Origin: Symbiodinium sp. CCMP2592
Lineage: Eukaryota; Sar; Dinophyceae; Suessiales; Symbiodiniaceae
NCBI GenBank assembly: GCA_905221615.1
Contig: CAJNDT010003979.1
Span: 508,501-572,500, forward strand
DNA: 64,000 nt
Direction of reading: 5' to 3'
Part shown: piece by piece, positions 20,395 to 31,180 of the stretch
How positions within the stretch are numbered: the stretch's first letter is position 1
How the letters are laid out: every line of letters begins with the position of its first letter
The notes under the pieces: generated by a model
Database searches by the model: none
What the model was told of the DNA's origin: nothing
What the model saw: the letters and a program-made list of their open reading frames with translations, nothing else
Translations under genes and position numbers: made by a program

Positions 20395-20845
20395 GGGAAC
20401 ACGCCCCCTCGTCTGGCGATTTCGGTTCATCATATGTTTGATGCATGCTTCCTCATTTGGCGATTCCGGTTCGTTACAGTTCGTAGACACGCCCCCTCAT
20501 CGGCCATTCCGGTTCATCACCCCCCTCCTTATCGATTCAGTCATCATATGTCTCAAACCCGCTCCCTCATGTGGCGATTCCGGTTCATCATAGATCTTGA
20601 ACACGCGCCTCTTTGGCGATTCCAGTCATCCTATGGCCGTTGCAGTTCGTCCTGAAACTTAAACACGCCGCCTCCTTTGGCGGTTCATTCCAGTCATAAT
20701 ATGTCATACACACGCCCCCGCATTTGGCGATTCGGTTCTTATTCATAGATCTTAAACAGGTTCCCTCCTTTGGCGATTCCAGTCCTCCTATGTCTTAAAT
20801 ACGCCGCCTCATTTGGCGATTCCGTTCATCACTTGCCACGAAAAA
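20395..20845 (+). repeat. 45-bp dispersed satellite, array 1
   Basis: Units of 40-48 bp around GGCGATTCCGGTTCATCAT and CTTAAACACGCCCCCTCATT recur about ten times with variable spacing. The duplicate is at 55430-55870 and inverted units lie at 13425-13580. Confidence 0.9.
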
Positions 20846-21440
20846 CAGTACATGATAAGCCGAAGGGTCCACGAAGTCCGCGATGGGAAGCGCGAAACAC
20901 AATTGTTTGGAGCACCGAAAGCTCGGAACCTCTAAGAGAAGGCATGAGCTCGTGTGGGGACCGATGTTATTTGCACATGCCCCCAAGCGACCTTAAGCTT
21001 TAGCATCCCCGAGTGATAAGATTTGTTTGTCCAACACCTGAGAGGCTGCATTTGCTGCGCACGCACCGCGGTCTTGGCTGCGTTGACGGAGGAACAGTTG
21101 CGTGGCTCCAGAGATTAGCGCAGGAAACGAGCTTTTGCACAAGCAGGATTTCTAGTTCTGCTTCGGATTGTACGTGCACTGACCTTGCTTCTTTTTCAGC
21201 ACAGAGTTGCTAGAGGGCCGTGTGATTCTGCCATCGTTGCAACGTAGCATGGCTAAGGTTCCGCACCTGGCATGCTCGGCTTTTGCTGCTAGATCGGTGC
21301 TTTGGCAAGAATGGATTCGGTGTATCCGTGCTTGGCTTGAGTGCTTTTTCAGGAAAGTGGGTCTCGTGATATCCAGCGGCGCTGTCCCGTTTGCCACAGC
21401 TGCAGCATCAGAAGAGGAGGAGCTCCTGAACTGCATTGTG
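20838..21440. other. Block unique to duplication B copy 1
   Basis: Copies 1 and 3 of duplication B match up to CATCACTTGCCAC and again from GTCGTAGTTCTTG. Between these, copy 1 has about 600 bp and copy 3 has an unrelated 85 bp (55872-55956). The 600-bp block holds the candidate exon at 21249-21455. Confidence 0.8.
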
Positions 21441-21455
21441 AGTCGTAGTTCTTGA
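21249..21455 (+). CDS. Possible short ORF, unknown
   Basis: A 68-codon frame MAKVPHLACSAFAARSVLWQ ... AAASEEEELLNCIVSRSS. It has an amphipathic or hydrophobic centre and an acidic end. Present only in this copy of duplication B. Not recognised. Confidence 0.3.
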   Translation: MAKVPHLACSAFAARSVLWQEWIRCIRAWLECFFRKVGLVISSGAVPFATAAASEEEELLNCIVSRSS

Positions 21456-21602
21456 AAAACAAATCACAAAAGACGAACTTGCTGGAACCATCCAAGATCA
21501 TGTCTTCTCCTTGTGTCTGCCTCCCTCCTTGCACGGCTTCAGTCGGATGCGATTGGTAAGGCTGCGTGCGTGAACAGGTCACTCCGAGTTTCTTCCAGCA
21601 CG

Positions 21603-21743
21603 ATGAGACGTCGCAGGCTGCTGTTGGATTGGGTTCGGGCAGAGTTCGCTGACAGAGTGGATGCCAGAGCAGTTGAGGCTCCGGCTCGATTACTTCTCGG
21701 TCGCTGGTTTGATGAGCGAAGTGTTGAGGTGCGCTGTGGTTAG
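21603..21743 (+). CDS. 46-codon ORF, conserved in duplication B
   Basis: Reads MRRRRLLLDWVRAEFADRVD and continues with an Ala/Arg/Glu-rich helix ending EVRCG. The third copy (56106-56255) keeps the frame despite a 9-bp tandem duplication that adds VRA. A 2-bp indel lies just upstream of the ATG, outside the frame. This indel pattern is what coding would give. Probably an exon of a larger helical protein. Confidence 0.4.
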   Translation: MRRRRLLLDWVRAEFADRVDARAVEAPARLLLGRWFDERSVEVRCG

Positions 21744-21898
21744 AGTGAGCTAGTGCTCGGTGCGCTTGGTCAGAGTCCACACTTGAGACTTGCGACAGGG
21801 CGCCTTGGCATCATAGTTCCGCTGGATGCATGCAGGCATCGGCCGCTAACGCTCCAAGACACGCAATCACCAGGTTGCAGTGACAGCGAAACCCTAGC

Positions 21899-22030
21899 AT
21901 GCACCCCGCTTGGCAGGCTGAGAAGATCTCGGAACTGCGTGCAGTCCAGAGGGCACAAGTGGCTGAGTTCGTGGCGGCCGTCACTGCAGCTGATCAGGCA
22001 GCAGGGGGGGCCGTGGTGTTGAGTTCATGA
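21899..22030 (+). CDS. 43-codon helical ORF, conserved in duplication B
   Basis: Reads MHPAWQAEKISELRAVQRAQ, then VAEFVAAVTAADQAAGGAVV, then LSS and stop. An alanine-rich heptad-like helix. The copy at 56411-56542 has the same length with one Gly-to-Arg change. It overlaps a longer frame (21753-22022) that is less protein-like. Confidence 0.4.
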   Translation: MHPAWQAEKISELRAVQRAQVAEFVAAVTAADQAAGGAVVLSS

Positions 22031-22310
22031 CTCTGTTTTCGAGAGGCTCGGTCTTGAACTTTCTGCAAGTCGGTTGGTGTTTCGGGTGAGAGGGGCAAAC
22101 TTCATGTTTTCATCAAAAATCTTGCTGAAGCCATGTGGGGACGGCGGTGCCCTTAAAGGCTGTTCGTGTTGCGGCATGCGTGGATGTTTGGCCATCTGCT
22201 TTGCACAGGAAGCAATCGTGAGGAGCGCCCTTGCAACACGCTGGGCTTAGAGCATTTGTCCGCCATTTGAATCTTTCAGCCGGGCCTTCGATGCTTCAGC
22301 AACACGACGG

Positions 22311-22550
22311 TTGCAGAGATGTGCATGGTACAGGCATGCAGGTGTCAAGAGTCGGAATCGGAACATGAGATCGTGCAGTTATAGAGCGATTGCTAAATCT
22401 TTCGGCCATGATACTCAGAACAGCTGCGGGGCGTATTCCGTCTCACCCATCGGTGAGGACCTCCCCATGGCGGCCAAGGTACGAGTGCTGGCTGAGCTCC
22501 TCGCCTTTGGCCTTCGAAACAAATGCAGAGATTTTTGGGAGTGTCCATAG
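22311..22550 (+). CDS. Exon-like ORF present in three copies
   Basis: The best part is EDLPMAAKVRVLAELLAFGL followed by RNKCRDFWECP and stop. Copies at 30244-30429 and 56883-56990 keep this frame, with changes such as Ile to Met and Glu to Asp. Amphipathic helix. Unknown family. In 56883-56990 CRDF becomes CTGF. Confidence 0.38.
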   Translation: MQRCAWYRHAGVKSRNRNMRSCSYRAIAKSFGHDTQNSCGAYSVSPIGEDLPMAAKVRVLAELLAFGLRNKCRDFWECP

Positions 22551-23421
22551 CTGTTCCTCCCCCCCAGCCCCCTAAGACAAAAAGAAACGAGGGGGATTTT
22601 GTGCCCGTACCCTATTTGTCCCAGCCCACCCAAAAGTTACCTGTAGCACCAGGGGGTGGGGCAAGTCGCGACATGGTGCAACATTCGGGGTTTCTTTGCT
22701 GGCGAATCCCTTGGCCAAGCAAGCTTCCTGTCATTTGGCAGCAACCAAAGCCCACCGAAGACCAACTGACCAGAACCTGCCCGTCACAGTGCTGTCCTCG
22801 GGCATAGGTCTTCGGAGTTGCACGGCTTTGCTGTGTTTCTGGTCAAAAAGAGCCTGCCCATGCCAAGACTCGCAAAAGGACCTCTCTTGGCATCGCTATT
22901 TCATAACAACCTCGACCTCAATCCAACATTACCATTAGAAAACCCCCAGTGTCAGAGGTGGCGGTGAAGGCAGATCATAGTCAATGCCTTCAGCTGTATC
23001 ACAACCTGCAAAGAAGACGTTGTTGTGTTCGCACCTTGCTGGAAGTCACAGATGTCAGTGGCATTGATTGGGCTTGCTCGTTTCGGCGCGGATATCCTGC
23101 AGTTGGATTGGGCCTGCATTTAAGACATTGAGTGATCTGTCCAAGACTCTTTCTGCTTACCGCAGCACTGTCTTGAGTCGAAACACGTGGCATCACAGCT
23201 TGTGCAGGCGCACACACAGGCACACACTCTAGACACTAAATCTCTCCTCTCCCAAATCGTACGTGAAACCCGAATCCTTCCCGAGAGACTCCTTTCATTC
23301 AGCAGCACGGGGCCTCACAGCATGGCGCCGCTTGGACCGCGTGGCGGCGCCCCTCTGCCGCCTTCGCTCGGGCCGGCGTCGCCGGCGCCCTTGCGCCGTG
23401 TGGTGGTCACTTAGCGAATCT

Positions 23422-24838
23422 AGAGACTGGAGGGATCACTGACTAAAGAGATCCTGAAGCCCTGTGCCAACATCTTGACAGAGAGCACCTACAAGATCGC
23501 AGAAGAAGTAAGTAGCAGCAGTATAAATGATCGAAAAAACGTTGAACAGCAACCACTACCGCAACAACTGCTAGAGCACTGTTGTCAGCAAAGACAGGAG
23601 TTGAATGCTCATGTGTTTTTGACCAGAACCTTTTCTATACGTGGGTGCTCGCCTGTGGTGTTTCGAGGGTTTGGGAGTTCAGGGGCCCTTTCAAGCGCTG
23701 CGAGCTGCTGCTCGTGCGTGTCTCTGAAGTCTCAGGTCTCGCGCACCAGCAGCTCGAAGCCCAGGAACTGACCCCGGCAACCGTGAGATCGTTTCTGACC
23801 TCAGGCCCAGCCCGCCACCAGCCTGGCCCTCAGAGGCTTTGCCGAGGCTTGGCCAGTCGGATTTGCCCGGCGGTGAGGCCGACCATCTACATTCGCTCCC
23901 AAACGCCTCCGCGGTTCCTCGGCGCCGCGTGCCTGCATCCGGTAGACTCGGGGTCACAGCTTTTTCACCCTACCAAACCCTCCGTGATCTGAGGTCATAA
24001 GGAGCAGCAGCCTCGATGTCTGCAGTCGTCAGCCGCTGCGAGCTGTTGTGCGTCGTTCGGCAGGTCACGAAGTGCTGCCTCCACGCTTCCATTGGGCTGC
24101 CAGAGCCTGGAAGGGTCTGCACATTGTCTGCGCCGTCTTTGCAGCAAGAATTACATCTTCTTCGTGTCCGCTGCCCCCTGCCCCCCTTCCCCCGCGGCCC
24201 CTTCACTTCCCAGGAGGCCAGCAATGCGACACCGCCCGCAACGCCGCCCCGAGCCGGTGACCTAAGTGCGAACACGGTGCTCCCGCGCTCTCTTGAAGCG
24301 CCCAACGGTCCAACTTAGATCATTCAACGTTTTTGGATATCGCATCAGAGGGTGTCTTATCAGGGGTTCATGAACACCCCTAATCCAGAAGAAGATCAGA
24401 GTCGAGCCCGGCTCAGGTGGTCCAAGCCACCACACGTGCCATGACCTCGGAGTCTCAAAAAAGTTGTTGAGCCGGCCTTTGGTGGCCTCCAGAGTGTTGG
24501 ACTGCGGCTTCGCTCAGGCTGATCTCACTGACGGACTCACCCCGGACAAAGAGGTGTTGGCACTTCATTCACGAGCACTCTGAAGCCTCCAAACCTGAGC
24601 TTCGCTTGCTTCGCGAGGTGCAGAAGCCGGCGACGGACTGCGCGCCTAAAGAGCTGCTCGGGCTTGAAGAAGTTTAGCCGTTTAGCCCACAGGGGTTCAC
24701 TTCATGCTCTTGAGGGTTGAGGAATGGTCAGGACAGTACGACGGCCCGTAAAGCTGCGGGATCAGTGGGCCGAGCGGATCAGGAGGACCGTTATTCCGTG
24801 CTCTCGCTGAGGCTATTGCCGACGCCAGACGCGAAAAA
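23422..24838. other. Region without a clear gene
   Basis: Several overlapping short frames in both strands. A helical fragment ELRLLREVQKPATDCAPKEL lies near 24597-24660 and could be the exon before the coiled-coil array. Nothing else I can support. Confidence 0.4.
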
Positions 24839-25562
24839 GCAAACACGCAGTGCTACAGGGGGCGAGCGTGACGAGGCTGAGGTGGAGTGCTTTGGGTCTC
24901 TTCGACTCCACTCTTTTTGCCCGCCGCATGATGGGTGCAAGGCCGCACTGGCTCAGCAAGTGGCAGAAGTCACGTCCCTGAAGGCATGGTTTCTTGTTTC
25001 GAGTCTTGAACGGGCGATGCTGTATGCTTGCTGGGCTATTCCGGAGGCCGCCTTGGCACAGGCACGTGACGACCGAGATGAGTTTGAGAAGCTAGAGGCT
25101 GAGTTGGCCATTGGAGGAACGGCTTTTCGCCAGCGAATCTATTGACGTTCACTTGCTTGGTCTGTGAGGTCGAGTGACCAGAATCAGGCGAGACCGTCCC
25201 AGGCATGACTTCCCAACATGTCCCGAAGTTGTTGCGGCTTGGATGCCTGACAGCTTCGGGCACTCTTCCTTTTGCAGGCGCTTGCGCGCCGTTTGCAAAG
25301 CAAGCCTGTAACTCAGAGATTTGGGACGTGGCTTCACGGAATAGAGTGGTCGTCGCGTGGCAAGGCTAAACGGCTTGGCCTCTGTCCTTGAGCAGCGTGA
25401 TCAGGATTGGTCATGTTTTGCTACGTTGTCCAGCATGTTCTTTGCAATCAGAGATTCATGTCCGCGAGGAAATGCAGACCCTGAGGACTTGCGCTCAGCC
25501 TGCCTGGCTCAGCTAGGGCGTTCGTACAATGTTTGTGTGTGTGTGTGGAAGTGTGGCAAAGC

Positions 25563-25985
25563 CACAGGTGTGACCTGACGGCCGCGCAAGATGCATGGCA
25601 GGCGCTTACAGCAGCCAAAAGTCACGGGTCATGGCTGTCCGTTCAAGACGAGCAGCGTGGGTGTCGGGAGGCCAGCGAGAAAGCACGCAGTGCGACAGAG
25701 GGCGAGCGTGACGAGGCTGAGGTGGAGTGCTTTGGGTCTCTTCGACTCCACTCTTTTTGCCCGCCGCATGATGGGTGCAAGGCCGCACTGGCTCAGCAAG
25801 TGGCAGAAGTCACGTCCCTGAAGGCATGGTTTCTTGTTTCGAGTCTTGAACGGGCGATGCTGTATGCTTGCTGGGCTATTCCGGAGGCCGCCTTGGCACA
25901 GGTGCGTGACGAGCGGGATGAGTTTGAGAAGCTAGAGGCTGAGTTGGCAATTGGAGGAACGGCTCTTAACCAGGGAATCTATTGA
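25563..25985 (+). CDS. Array-unit coiled-coil ORF, unit 2
   Basis: The frame runs from about HRCDLTAAQDAWQALTAAKS through SVQDEQRGCREASEKARSAT, ERDEAEVE, a linker, AALAQQVAEVTSLKAW, a hydrophobic stretch with two Trp, and RDEFEKLEAELAIGGTA to a stop. The charged heptad-like blocks alternate with linkers that begin and end at possible splice sites (GAG|TGC, AAG|GCC, AAG|GCA, CAG|GTG). The real protein may use only the blocks as small exons. Unknown family. Confidence 0.4.
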   Translation, partial: HRCDLTAAQDAWQALTAAKSHGSWLSVQDEQRGCREASEKARSATEGERDEAEVECFGSLRLHSFCPPHDGCKAALAQQVAEVTSLKAWFLVSSLERAMLYACWAIPEAALAQVRDERDEFEKLEAELAIGGTALNQGIY

Positions 25986-26390
25986 CGTTCACTTGCTTGG
26001 TCTGTGAGGTCGAGTGACCAGAAACAGGCCAGACCGTCCCACGCATGACTTCCCAACATGTCCCGAAGTTGTTGCGGTTTGGATGCCCTGAAATCTTCGG
26101 GCACTCTTCCTTTTGCAGGCGCTTGCGCACCGTTTGCAAAGCAAGCCTGTAACTCAGAGATTTGGGACGTGGCTTCATGGAATAGAGTGGTCGTCGCGTG
26201 GCAAGGCTAAAAGGCTTGGCCTCTGTCCTTGAGCAGCGTGATCAGGATTGGTCATGTTTTGCTACGTTGTCCAGCATGTTCTTTGCAATCAGAGATTCAT
26301 GTCCGCGAGGAAATGCAGACCCTGAGGACTTGCGCTTAGCCTGCCTGGCTCAGCTAGGGCGTTCGTACAATGTTTGTGTGTGTGGAAGTG

Positions 26391-26825
26391 TGGCAAAGCC
26401 ACAGGTGTGACCTGACGGCCGCGCAAGATGCGTGGCAGGCGCTTGCAGCAGCCAAAAGTCACGGGTCATGGCTGTCCGTTCAAGACGAGCAGCGTGGGTG
26501 TCGGGAGGCCAGCGAGAAAGCACGCAGTGCGACAGAGGGCGAGCGTGACGAGGCTGAGGTGGAGTGCTTTGGGTCTCTTCGACTCCACTCGTGTTGCCCG
26601 CCGCCGCATGATGGGGGCAAGGCCGCGCTGGCTCAGCAACTCGCAGAGGTCACGTCCCTGAAGGCATGGTTTCTTGTTTCGAGTCTTGAACGGGCGATGC
26701 TGTATGCTTGCTGGGCTATTCCGGAGGCCGCCTTGGCACAGGCACGTGACGACCGAGATGAGTTTGAGAAGCTAGAGGCTGAGTTGGCCATTGGAGGAAC
26801 GGCTTTTCGCCAGGGAATCTATTGA
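26391..26825 (+). CDS. Array-unit coiled-coil ORF, unit 3
   Basis: As in unit 2, with AALAQQLAEVTSLK and ARDDRDEFEKLEAELA. An in-frame 3-bp insertion adds a proline in the linker CCPPPHDGG. Confidence 0.4.
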   Translation, partial: WQSHRCDLTAAQDAWQALAAAKSHGSWLSVQDEQRGCREASEKARSATEGERDEAEVECFGSLRLHSCCPPPHDGGKAALAQQLAEVTSLKAWFLVSSLERAMLYACWAIPEAALAQARDDRDEFEKLEAELAIGGTAFRQGIY

Positions 26826-27229
26826 CGTTCACTTGCTTGGTCTGTGAGGTCGAGTGACCAGAAACAGGCCAGACCGTCCCACGCATGACTTCCCAACATG
26901 TCCCGAAGTTGTTGCGGTTTGGATGCCCTGAAAGCTTCGGGCACTCTTCCTTTTGCAGGCGCTTGCGCACCGTTTGCAAAGCAAGCCTGTAACTCAGAGA
27001 TTTGGGACGTGGCTTCATGGAATAGAGTGGTCGTCGCGTGGCAAGGCAAAAGGCTTGGCCTCTGTCCTTGAGCAGCGTGATCAGGATTGGTCATGTTTTG
27101 CTACGTTGTCCAGCATGTTCTTTGCAATCAGAGATTCATGTCCGCGAGGAAATGCAGACCCTGAGGACTTGCGCTTAGCCTGCCTGGCTCAGCTAGGGCG
27201 TTCGTACAATGTTTGTGTGTGTGGAAGTG

Positions 27230-27664
27230 TGGCAAAGCCACAGGTGTGACCTGACGGCCGCGCAAGATGCGTGGCAGGCGCTTGCAGCAGCCAAAAGTCA
27301 CGGGTCATGGCTGTCCGTTCAAGACGAGCAGCGTGGGTGTCGGGAGGCCAGCGAGAAAGCACGCAGTGCGACAGAGGGCGAGCGTGACGAGGCTGAGGTG
27401 GAGTGCTTTGGGTCTCTTCGACTCCACTCTTGTTGCCCGCCGCCGCATGATGGGGGCAAGGCCGCGCTGGCTCAGCAACTCGCAGAGGTCACGTCCCTGA
27501 AGGCATGGTTTCTTGTTTCGAGTCTTGAACGGGCGATGCTGTATGCTTGCTGGGCTATTCCGGAGGCCGCCTTGGCACAGGCACGTGACGACCGAGATGA
27601 GTTTGAGAAGCTAGAGGCTGAGTTGGCCATTGGAGGAACGGCTTTTCGCCAGGGAATCTATTGA
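27230..27664 (+). CDS. Array-unit coiled-coil ORF, unit 4
   Basis: Nearly identical to unit 3 (one visible replacement around the SRLHSCC linker). Kept open over 145 codons. Confidence 0.4.
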   Translation, partial: WQSHRCDLTAAQDAWQALAAAKSHGSWLSVQDEQRGCREASEKARSATEGERDEAEVECFGSLRLHSCCPPPHDGGKAALAQQLAEVTSLKAWFLVSSLERAMLYACWAIPEAALAQARDDRDEFEKLEAELAIGGTAFRQGIY

Positions 27665-28113
27665 CGTTCACTTGCTTGGTCTGTGAGGTCGAGTGACCAG
27701 AATCAGGCGAGACCGTCCCATGCATGACTTCCCAACATGTCCCGAAGTTGTTGCGGTTTGGATGCCTGAAAGCTTCGGGCACTCTTCCTTTTGCAGGCGC
27801 TTGCGCGCACTTTGCAAAGCAAGCCTGTAACTCAGAGATTTGGGACGTGGCTGCACGGAATAGAGTGGTCGTCGCGTGGCAAGGCTAAAAGGTTTGGCCT
27901 CTGTCCTTGAGCAGCGTGATCAGGATTGGTCATGTTTTGCTACGTTGTCCAGCATGTTCTTTGCAATCAGAGATTAATTCATGTCCGCGAGGAAATGCAG
28001 ACCCTGAGGACTTGCGCTCAGCTTGCCTGGCTCAGCTAGGGCGTTCGTACAATGTTTGTGTGTGTGGAAGTGTGGCAAAGCCACAGGTGTGACCTGACGG
28101 CCGCGCAAGGTGC

Positions 28114-28494
28114 GTGGCAGGCGCTTACAGCAGGGTCATGGTGTCCGTTCAAGACGAGCAGCGTGGGTGTCGGGAGGCCAGCGAGAAAGCACGCAGTGCG
28201 ACAGAGGGCGAACGTGACGAGGCTGAGGTGGAGTGCTCTGGGTCTCTTCGACTCCACTCTTGTTGCCCGCCGCCACATGATGGGGGCAAGGCCGCGCTGG
28301 CTCAGCAACTCGCAGAGGTCACGTCCCTGCAGGCATGGTTTCTTGTTTCGAGTCTTGAACCGGCGATGCTGTGTGCTTGCTGGGCTATTCCGGAGGCCGC
28401 CTTGGCACAGGTACGTGACGAGCGGGACGAGTTTGAGAAGCTAGAGGCTGAGTTGGCCATCGGAGGAACGGCTTTTATCCAGGGAATCTATTAA
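28114..28494 (+). CDS. Array-unit coiled-coil ORF, unit 5 (diverged)
   Basis: Keeps QDEQRGCREASEKARSATEG ... RDERDEFEKLEAELAIGGTA. The upstream part is shortened by about 10 bp near 28132, which shifts the earlier frame. The array ends about 270 bp further on. Confidence 0.38.
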   Translation: MAGAYSRVMVSVQDEQRGCREASEKARSATEGERDEAEVECSGSLRLHSCCPPPHDGGKAALAQQLAEVTSLQAWFLVSSLEPAMLCACWAIPEAALAQVRDERDEFEKLEAELAIGGTAFIQGIY

Positions 28495-28769
28495 CTTTCA
28501 CTTGCTTGGTCTGTGAGGTCGAGTGACCAGAATCAGGCCAGACCGTCCCACGCATGACTTCCCAACATGTCCCGAAGTTGTTGCGGCTTGGATTCCTGAA
28601 AGATTCGGGCACTCTTCCTGTTGCAGGCACTTGCGCGCACTTTACAAAGCAAGCCTGTAACTCAAAGACTTGGGACGTGGCTTCATGGCATAGATTAGTT
28701 GTTGTGCGACCAGGCTAAATGACTTGACCTTCGTCCTTGAGCAGCGTGATCAGGATTGGCCATGTTGTG

Positions 28770-28893
28770 CACATGCTGTGCTTGAGGAAGGGAGTTCCCT
28801 GTGGCATCAGCGTGCCAGCCAGGATTGCATGGAAAACGTGGCGCAGTTGGAGCATGTGACAGGCAACGGCAACTCCACACAGGAGCAAAGTTG
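28770..28893 (+). CDS. Possible exon after the 840-bp array
   Basis: A frame gives EEGSSLWHQRASQDCMENVA and then QLEHVTGNGNSTQEQS and a stop. The style (Gln/Glu-rich, helical) continues that of the array blocks, so this may be the last exon of the same coiled-coil gene. Confidence 0.3.
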
Positions 28894-29640
28894 ACGTTCA
28901 CTACCTCTTCTGTTTGTTGCGTGACTTGTTTGTGAGTGGGCCGAGTTTGGAGCAGGAGCAGGAACATGAGGCACCGCAGAGCGAGACGCCGCCTGCACAG
29001 TCGTACGTAGCCTCAGTAGCATGCACTGTCAGCTGTTGTTTGCCATCCCAGTGCTGCCGGCTCTACCAGCACAGGTCGGGGTCCATATCTGCGCTGCCGA
29101 CACTGCTGCCGCAACCTCAGCCGGCATGCTCGGGCATGGATTGGGAGAGCTCAGTGTTTCCGTAATTGAAAGATTGACTTAAGGACGCAGGGGGCGCAGG
29201 CGTCCCATGAGGACGGGCGACGCCGTAGGGCGCACTGGCCTCAGCGGTATAAGGTCCGGCCGGTGGCCTTGACTCCTGTTGCGTGTGGGTCCTTCTTCAG
29301 GTCCTGGGTTCTTAAAGACTGCGACCAACGTGGTTGTCTCTACTCTGTGTGCCCGAATCTGGAGGCCGTAGGGACAGCTTGGGAACGCAAGAAGCTGGGC
29401 TCTGGGTGGTGATCAGGCGGCCGGCGTACCCGGCTTGTGGGGTCAGGCAGGACAGTTCCACGGAAGTTCCAGGAGCTAACGGCCCTTAGGGCCTTTACAA
29501 GTAAGGCTATCGCGTTGCAAGGCTTCTGGCGCCCAGAACTACGGTCTCAGCAAGGAGGCCAGAGCCCTGCTCCGGGAAAGCAGTCAGCAGGCGTGGCGTT
29601 TTGTCTGCAATTCGGTGTGGTTTGCCCTTTTTGATGGGAC
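28894..29640. other. Region without a clear gene
   Basis: Only short overlapping frames in both strands. Nothing repeated elsewhere in the window. Confidence 0.45.
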
Positions 29641-29860
29641 ATTGCTGCGCGATGCGGTGCAGGTGGCGGCAGAAGCTGATCAGAGCAGTGGGCTCGCAGA
29701 GGCAGAGCTGATGGAGCTGTGGTGGGAGAATGCCGAAAAACTCCCTTGAAAGGAGCTCTTCGTCCAGTACAAACGTCATCACGGCCGCGATCCTGACGAT
29801 GGGGCCGCCCGGTCCATCTCAAAACCACATCGATCAACGATTCTGTCGAAAGGGTTCTAA
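29634..29860 (+). CDS. Possible exon pair, unknown
   Basis: One frame gives GTLLRDAVQVAAEADQSSGL then AEAELMELWWENAEKLP. After a stop the same frame continues KELFVQYKRHHGRDPDDGAA then RSISKPHRSTILSKG. Both parts look like protein. Either an intron separates them or the gene is broken by one stop. Confidence 0.33.
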
Positions 29861-30019
29861 GGTTCCAGACCGCTGTGGCTCGGCGCATTCGTCACGCTCC
29901 CAGGTCCAGCTGCGGCTTTTCGCGAATCGACTTGGCCACAACCTGCCCTTTCGGGCTGCAGATCGAGCTGTGTTCCGCTTGAGGCGCGTCCAACATCTTT
30001 CGTGCTCGGGCATCTCGCT

Positions 30020-31113
30020 GTCAACCAATGTTCGTGTTGCGGCATGTGTGTGGATGTTTGGCCATCTGCTCTGCACAGGAAGCAATCGTGAGGAGCGCCC
30101 TTGCAACACGCTGGGCTTAGAGCTTTGTGTCGCCATTTGAATCTTGCAGCCGGGCTTTCGACGCCTCAGCAGCACGACGGTTGTAGAGTTAGAGATGTAC
30201 ATAGTACAGATAGCATGTAGGTGTCAAGAGTCGGAGTCGGAACATGAGATCGTGCAGTTATAGAGCGATTGCTAAATCTTTCGGCCATGATACTCAGAAC
30301 AGCTGCGGGGCGTATTCCGTCTCACCCATGGGTGACGACCTCCCCATGGCGGCCAAGGTACGAGTGCTGGCTGAGCTCCTCGCCTTTGGCCTTCGAAACA
30401 AATGCAGAGATTTTTGGGAGTGTCCATAGCTGTTCCTCCCCCCCAGCCCCCTAAGACAAAAAGAAACGAGGGGGATTTTGTGCCCGTACCCTATTTGTCC
30501 CAGCCCACCCAAAAGTTACCTGTAGCACCAGGGGGTGGAGCAGTCGCGACATGGTGCAACATTCGGGGTTTCTTTGCTGGCGAAGCCCTTGGCCAAAACA
30601 AGCTTCCTGTCATTTGGCAGCAGCCAAACCAAAGCGCACCGAAGACCAACTGACCAGAACCTGCCCGCCACAATGCTGTCCTAGGGCATAGGTCTTCGGA
30701 GTTGCAATGCTTTGCTGCCCATGCCAAGACTCGCAAGAGGACCTCTCTTGGCATCACTATTTCATACCAACCTCGACCTCAATCCAACATTACCATTAAA
30801 AACCCACAGTGTCAGAGGTGGCGGTGAAGGCAGATCATAGTCAATGCCTTCAGCTGCATCACAACCTGTAAAGAAGACGTCGTTGTGTTCGCACCTTGCT
30901 GGAAGCCTTGGCACAGATGTCAGAGGCATTGATTGGGCTTGCTCGTTTCGGCGCGGATATCCTGCAGTTGGATTGGGACTGCATTTAAGACATTGAATGA
31001 TCTGTCCAAGACTCTTTCTGCATACCGCAGCACTGTCTTGAGTCGAAACATGTGGCACCACAGCTTGCGCAGGCGCACACACAGGCACACACATGCAAGC
31101 AAGCTCTAGACCC
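30020..31113. repeat. Segmental duplication B, partial copy 2
   Basis: Matches 22170-23235 and 56675-57679. It begins near TGTTCGTGTTGCGGCATG and stops at CTCTAGACCC, exactly where the retrogene insertion begins. The homology resumes at 33592, on the far side of the insertion. Confidence 0.93.
30244..30429 (+). CDS. Exon-like ORF, copy in partial duplication B
   Basis: 61 codons, same frame as 22311-22550, ending ...RNKCRDFWECP. Replacements are conservative. Confidence 0.36.
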   Translation: MRSCSYRAIAKSFGHDTQNSCGAYSVSPMGDDLPMAAKVRVLAELLAFGLRNKCRDFWECP

Positions 31114-31126
31114 ATTTTGGCTCAAG
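31112..31126 (+). promoter_or_regulatory. Relict dinoflagellate spliced-leader sequence
   Basis: CCATTTTGGCTCAAG is identical to the last 15 nt of the 22-nt dinoflagellate trans-spliced leader. It lies 54 nt before the ATG of the intact gene at 31181 on the same strand. Spliced leaders are added to mRNA, so a genomic copy here marks a reverse-transcribed, reinserted message, as established for dinoflagellate retrogenes. The first two C may belong to the target site. The 5' seven bases of the leader are missing, which is usual for such relicts. Confidence 0.93.
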
Positions 31127-31180
31127 CTTCTGGGCTCCTGAAAAGACGACGCTTAGTGAGCACTCCCACTCCCGCGCAAC

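Larger units (their letters stand above)
19340..23422. repeat. Segmental duplication B, copy 1
   Basis: Matches 54375-57873 over most of its length and 30020-31113 over its last third. Its first part (to about 19505) also matches the end of duplication A copy 1. Relative to 54375-57873 it has a replaced block: 20838-21440 has no counterpart there. Confidence 0.93.
24838..28760. repeat. Tandem array, about 840-bp unit, five copies
   Basis: The phrase GTGACGAGGCTGAGGTGGAG recurs at about 24868, 25708, 26546, 27386 and 28216, and the unit stop codons fall at 25145, 25985, 26825, 27664 and 28494, giving periods of 840, 840, 839 and 830. Units are highly similar. The first lacks the left part and the last is the most diverged. 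Small indels include a TG dinucleotide expansion near 25540 and a 3-bp GCC insertion in the third and fourth units. Confidence 0.97.
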
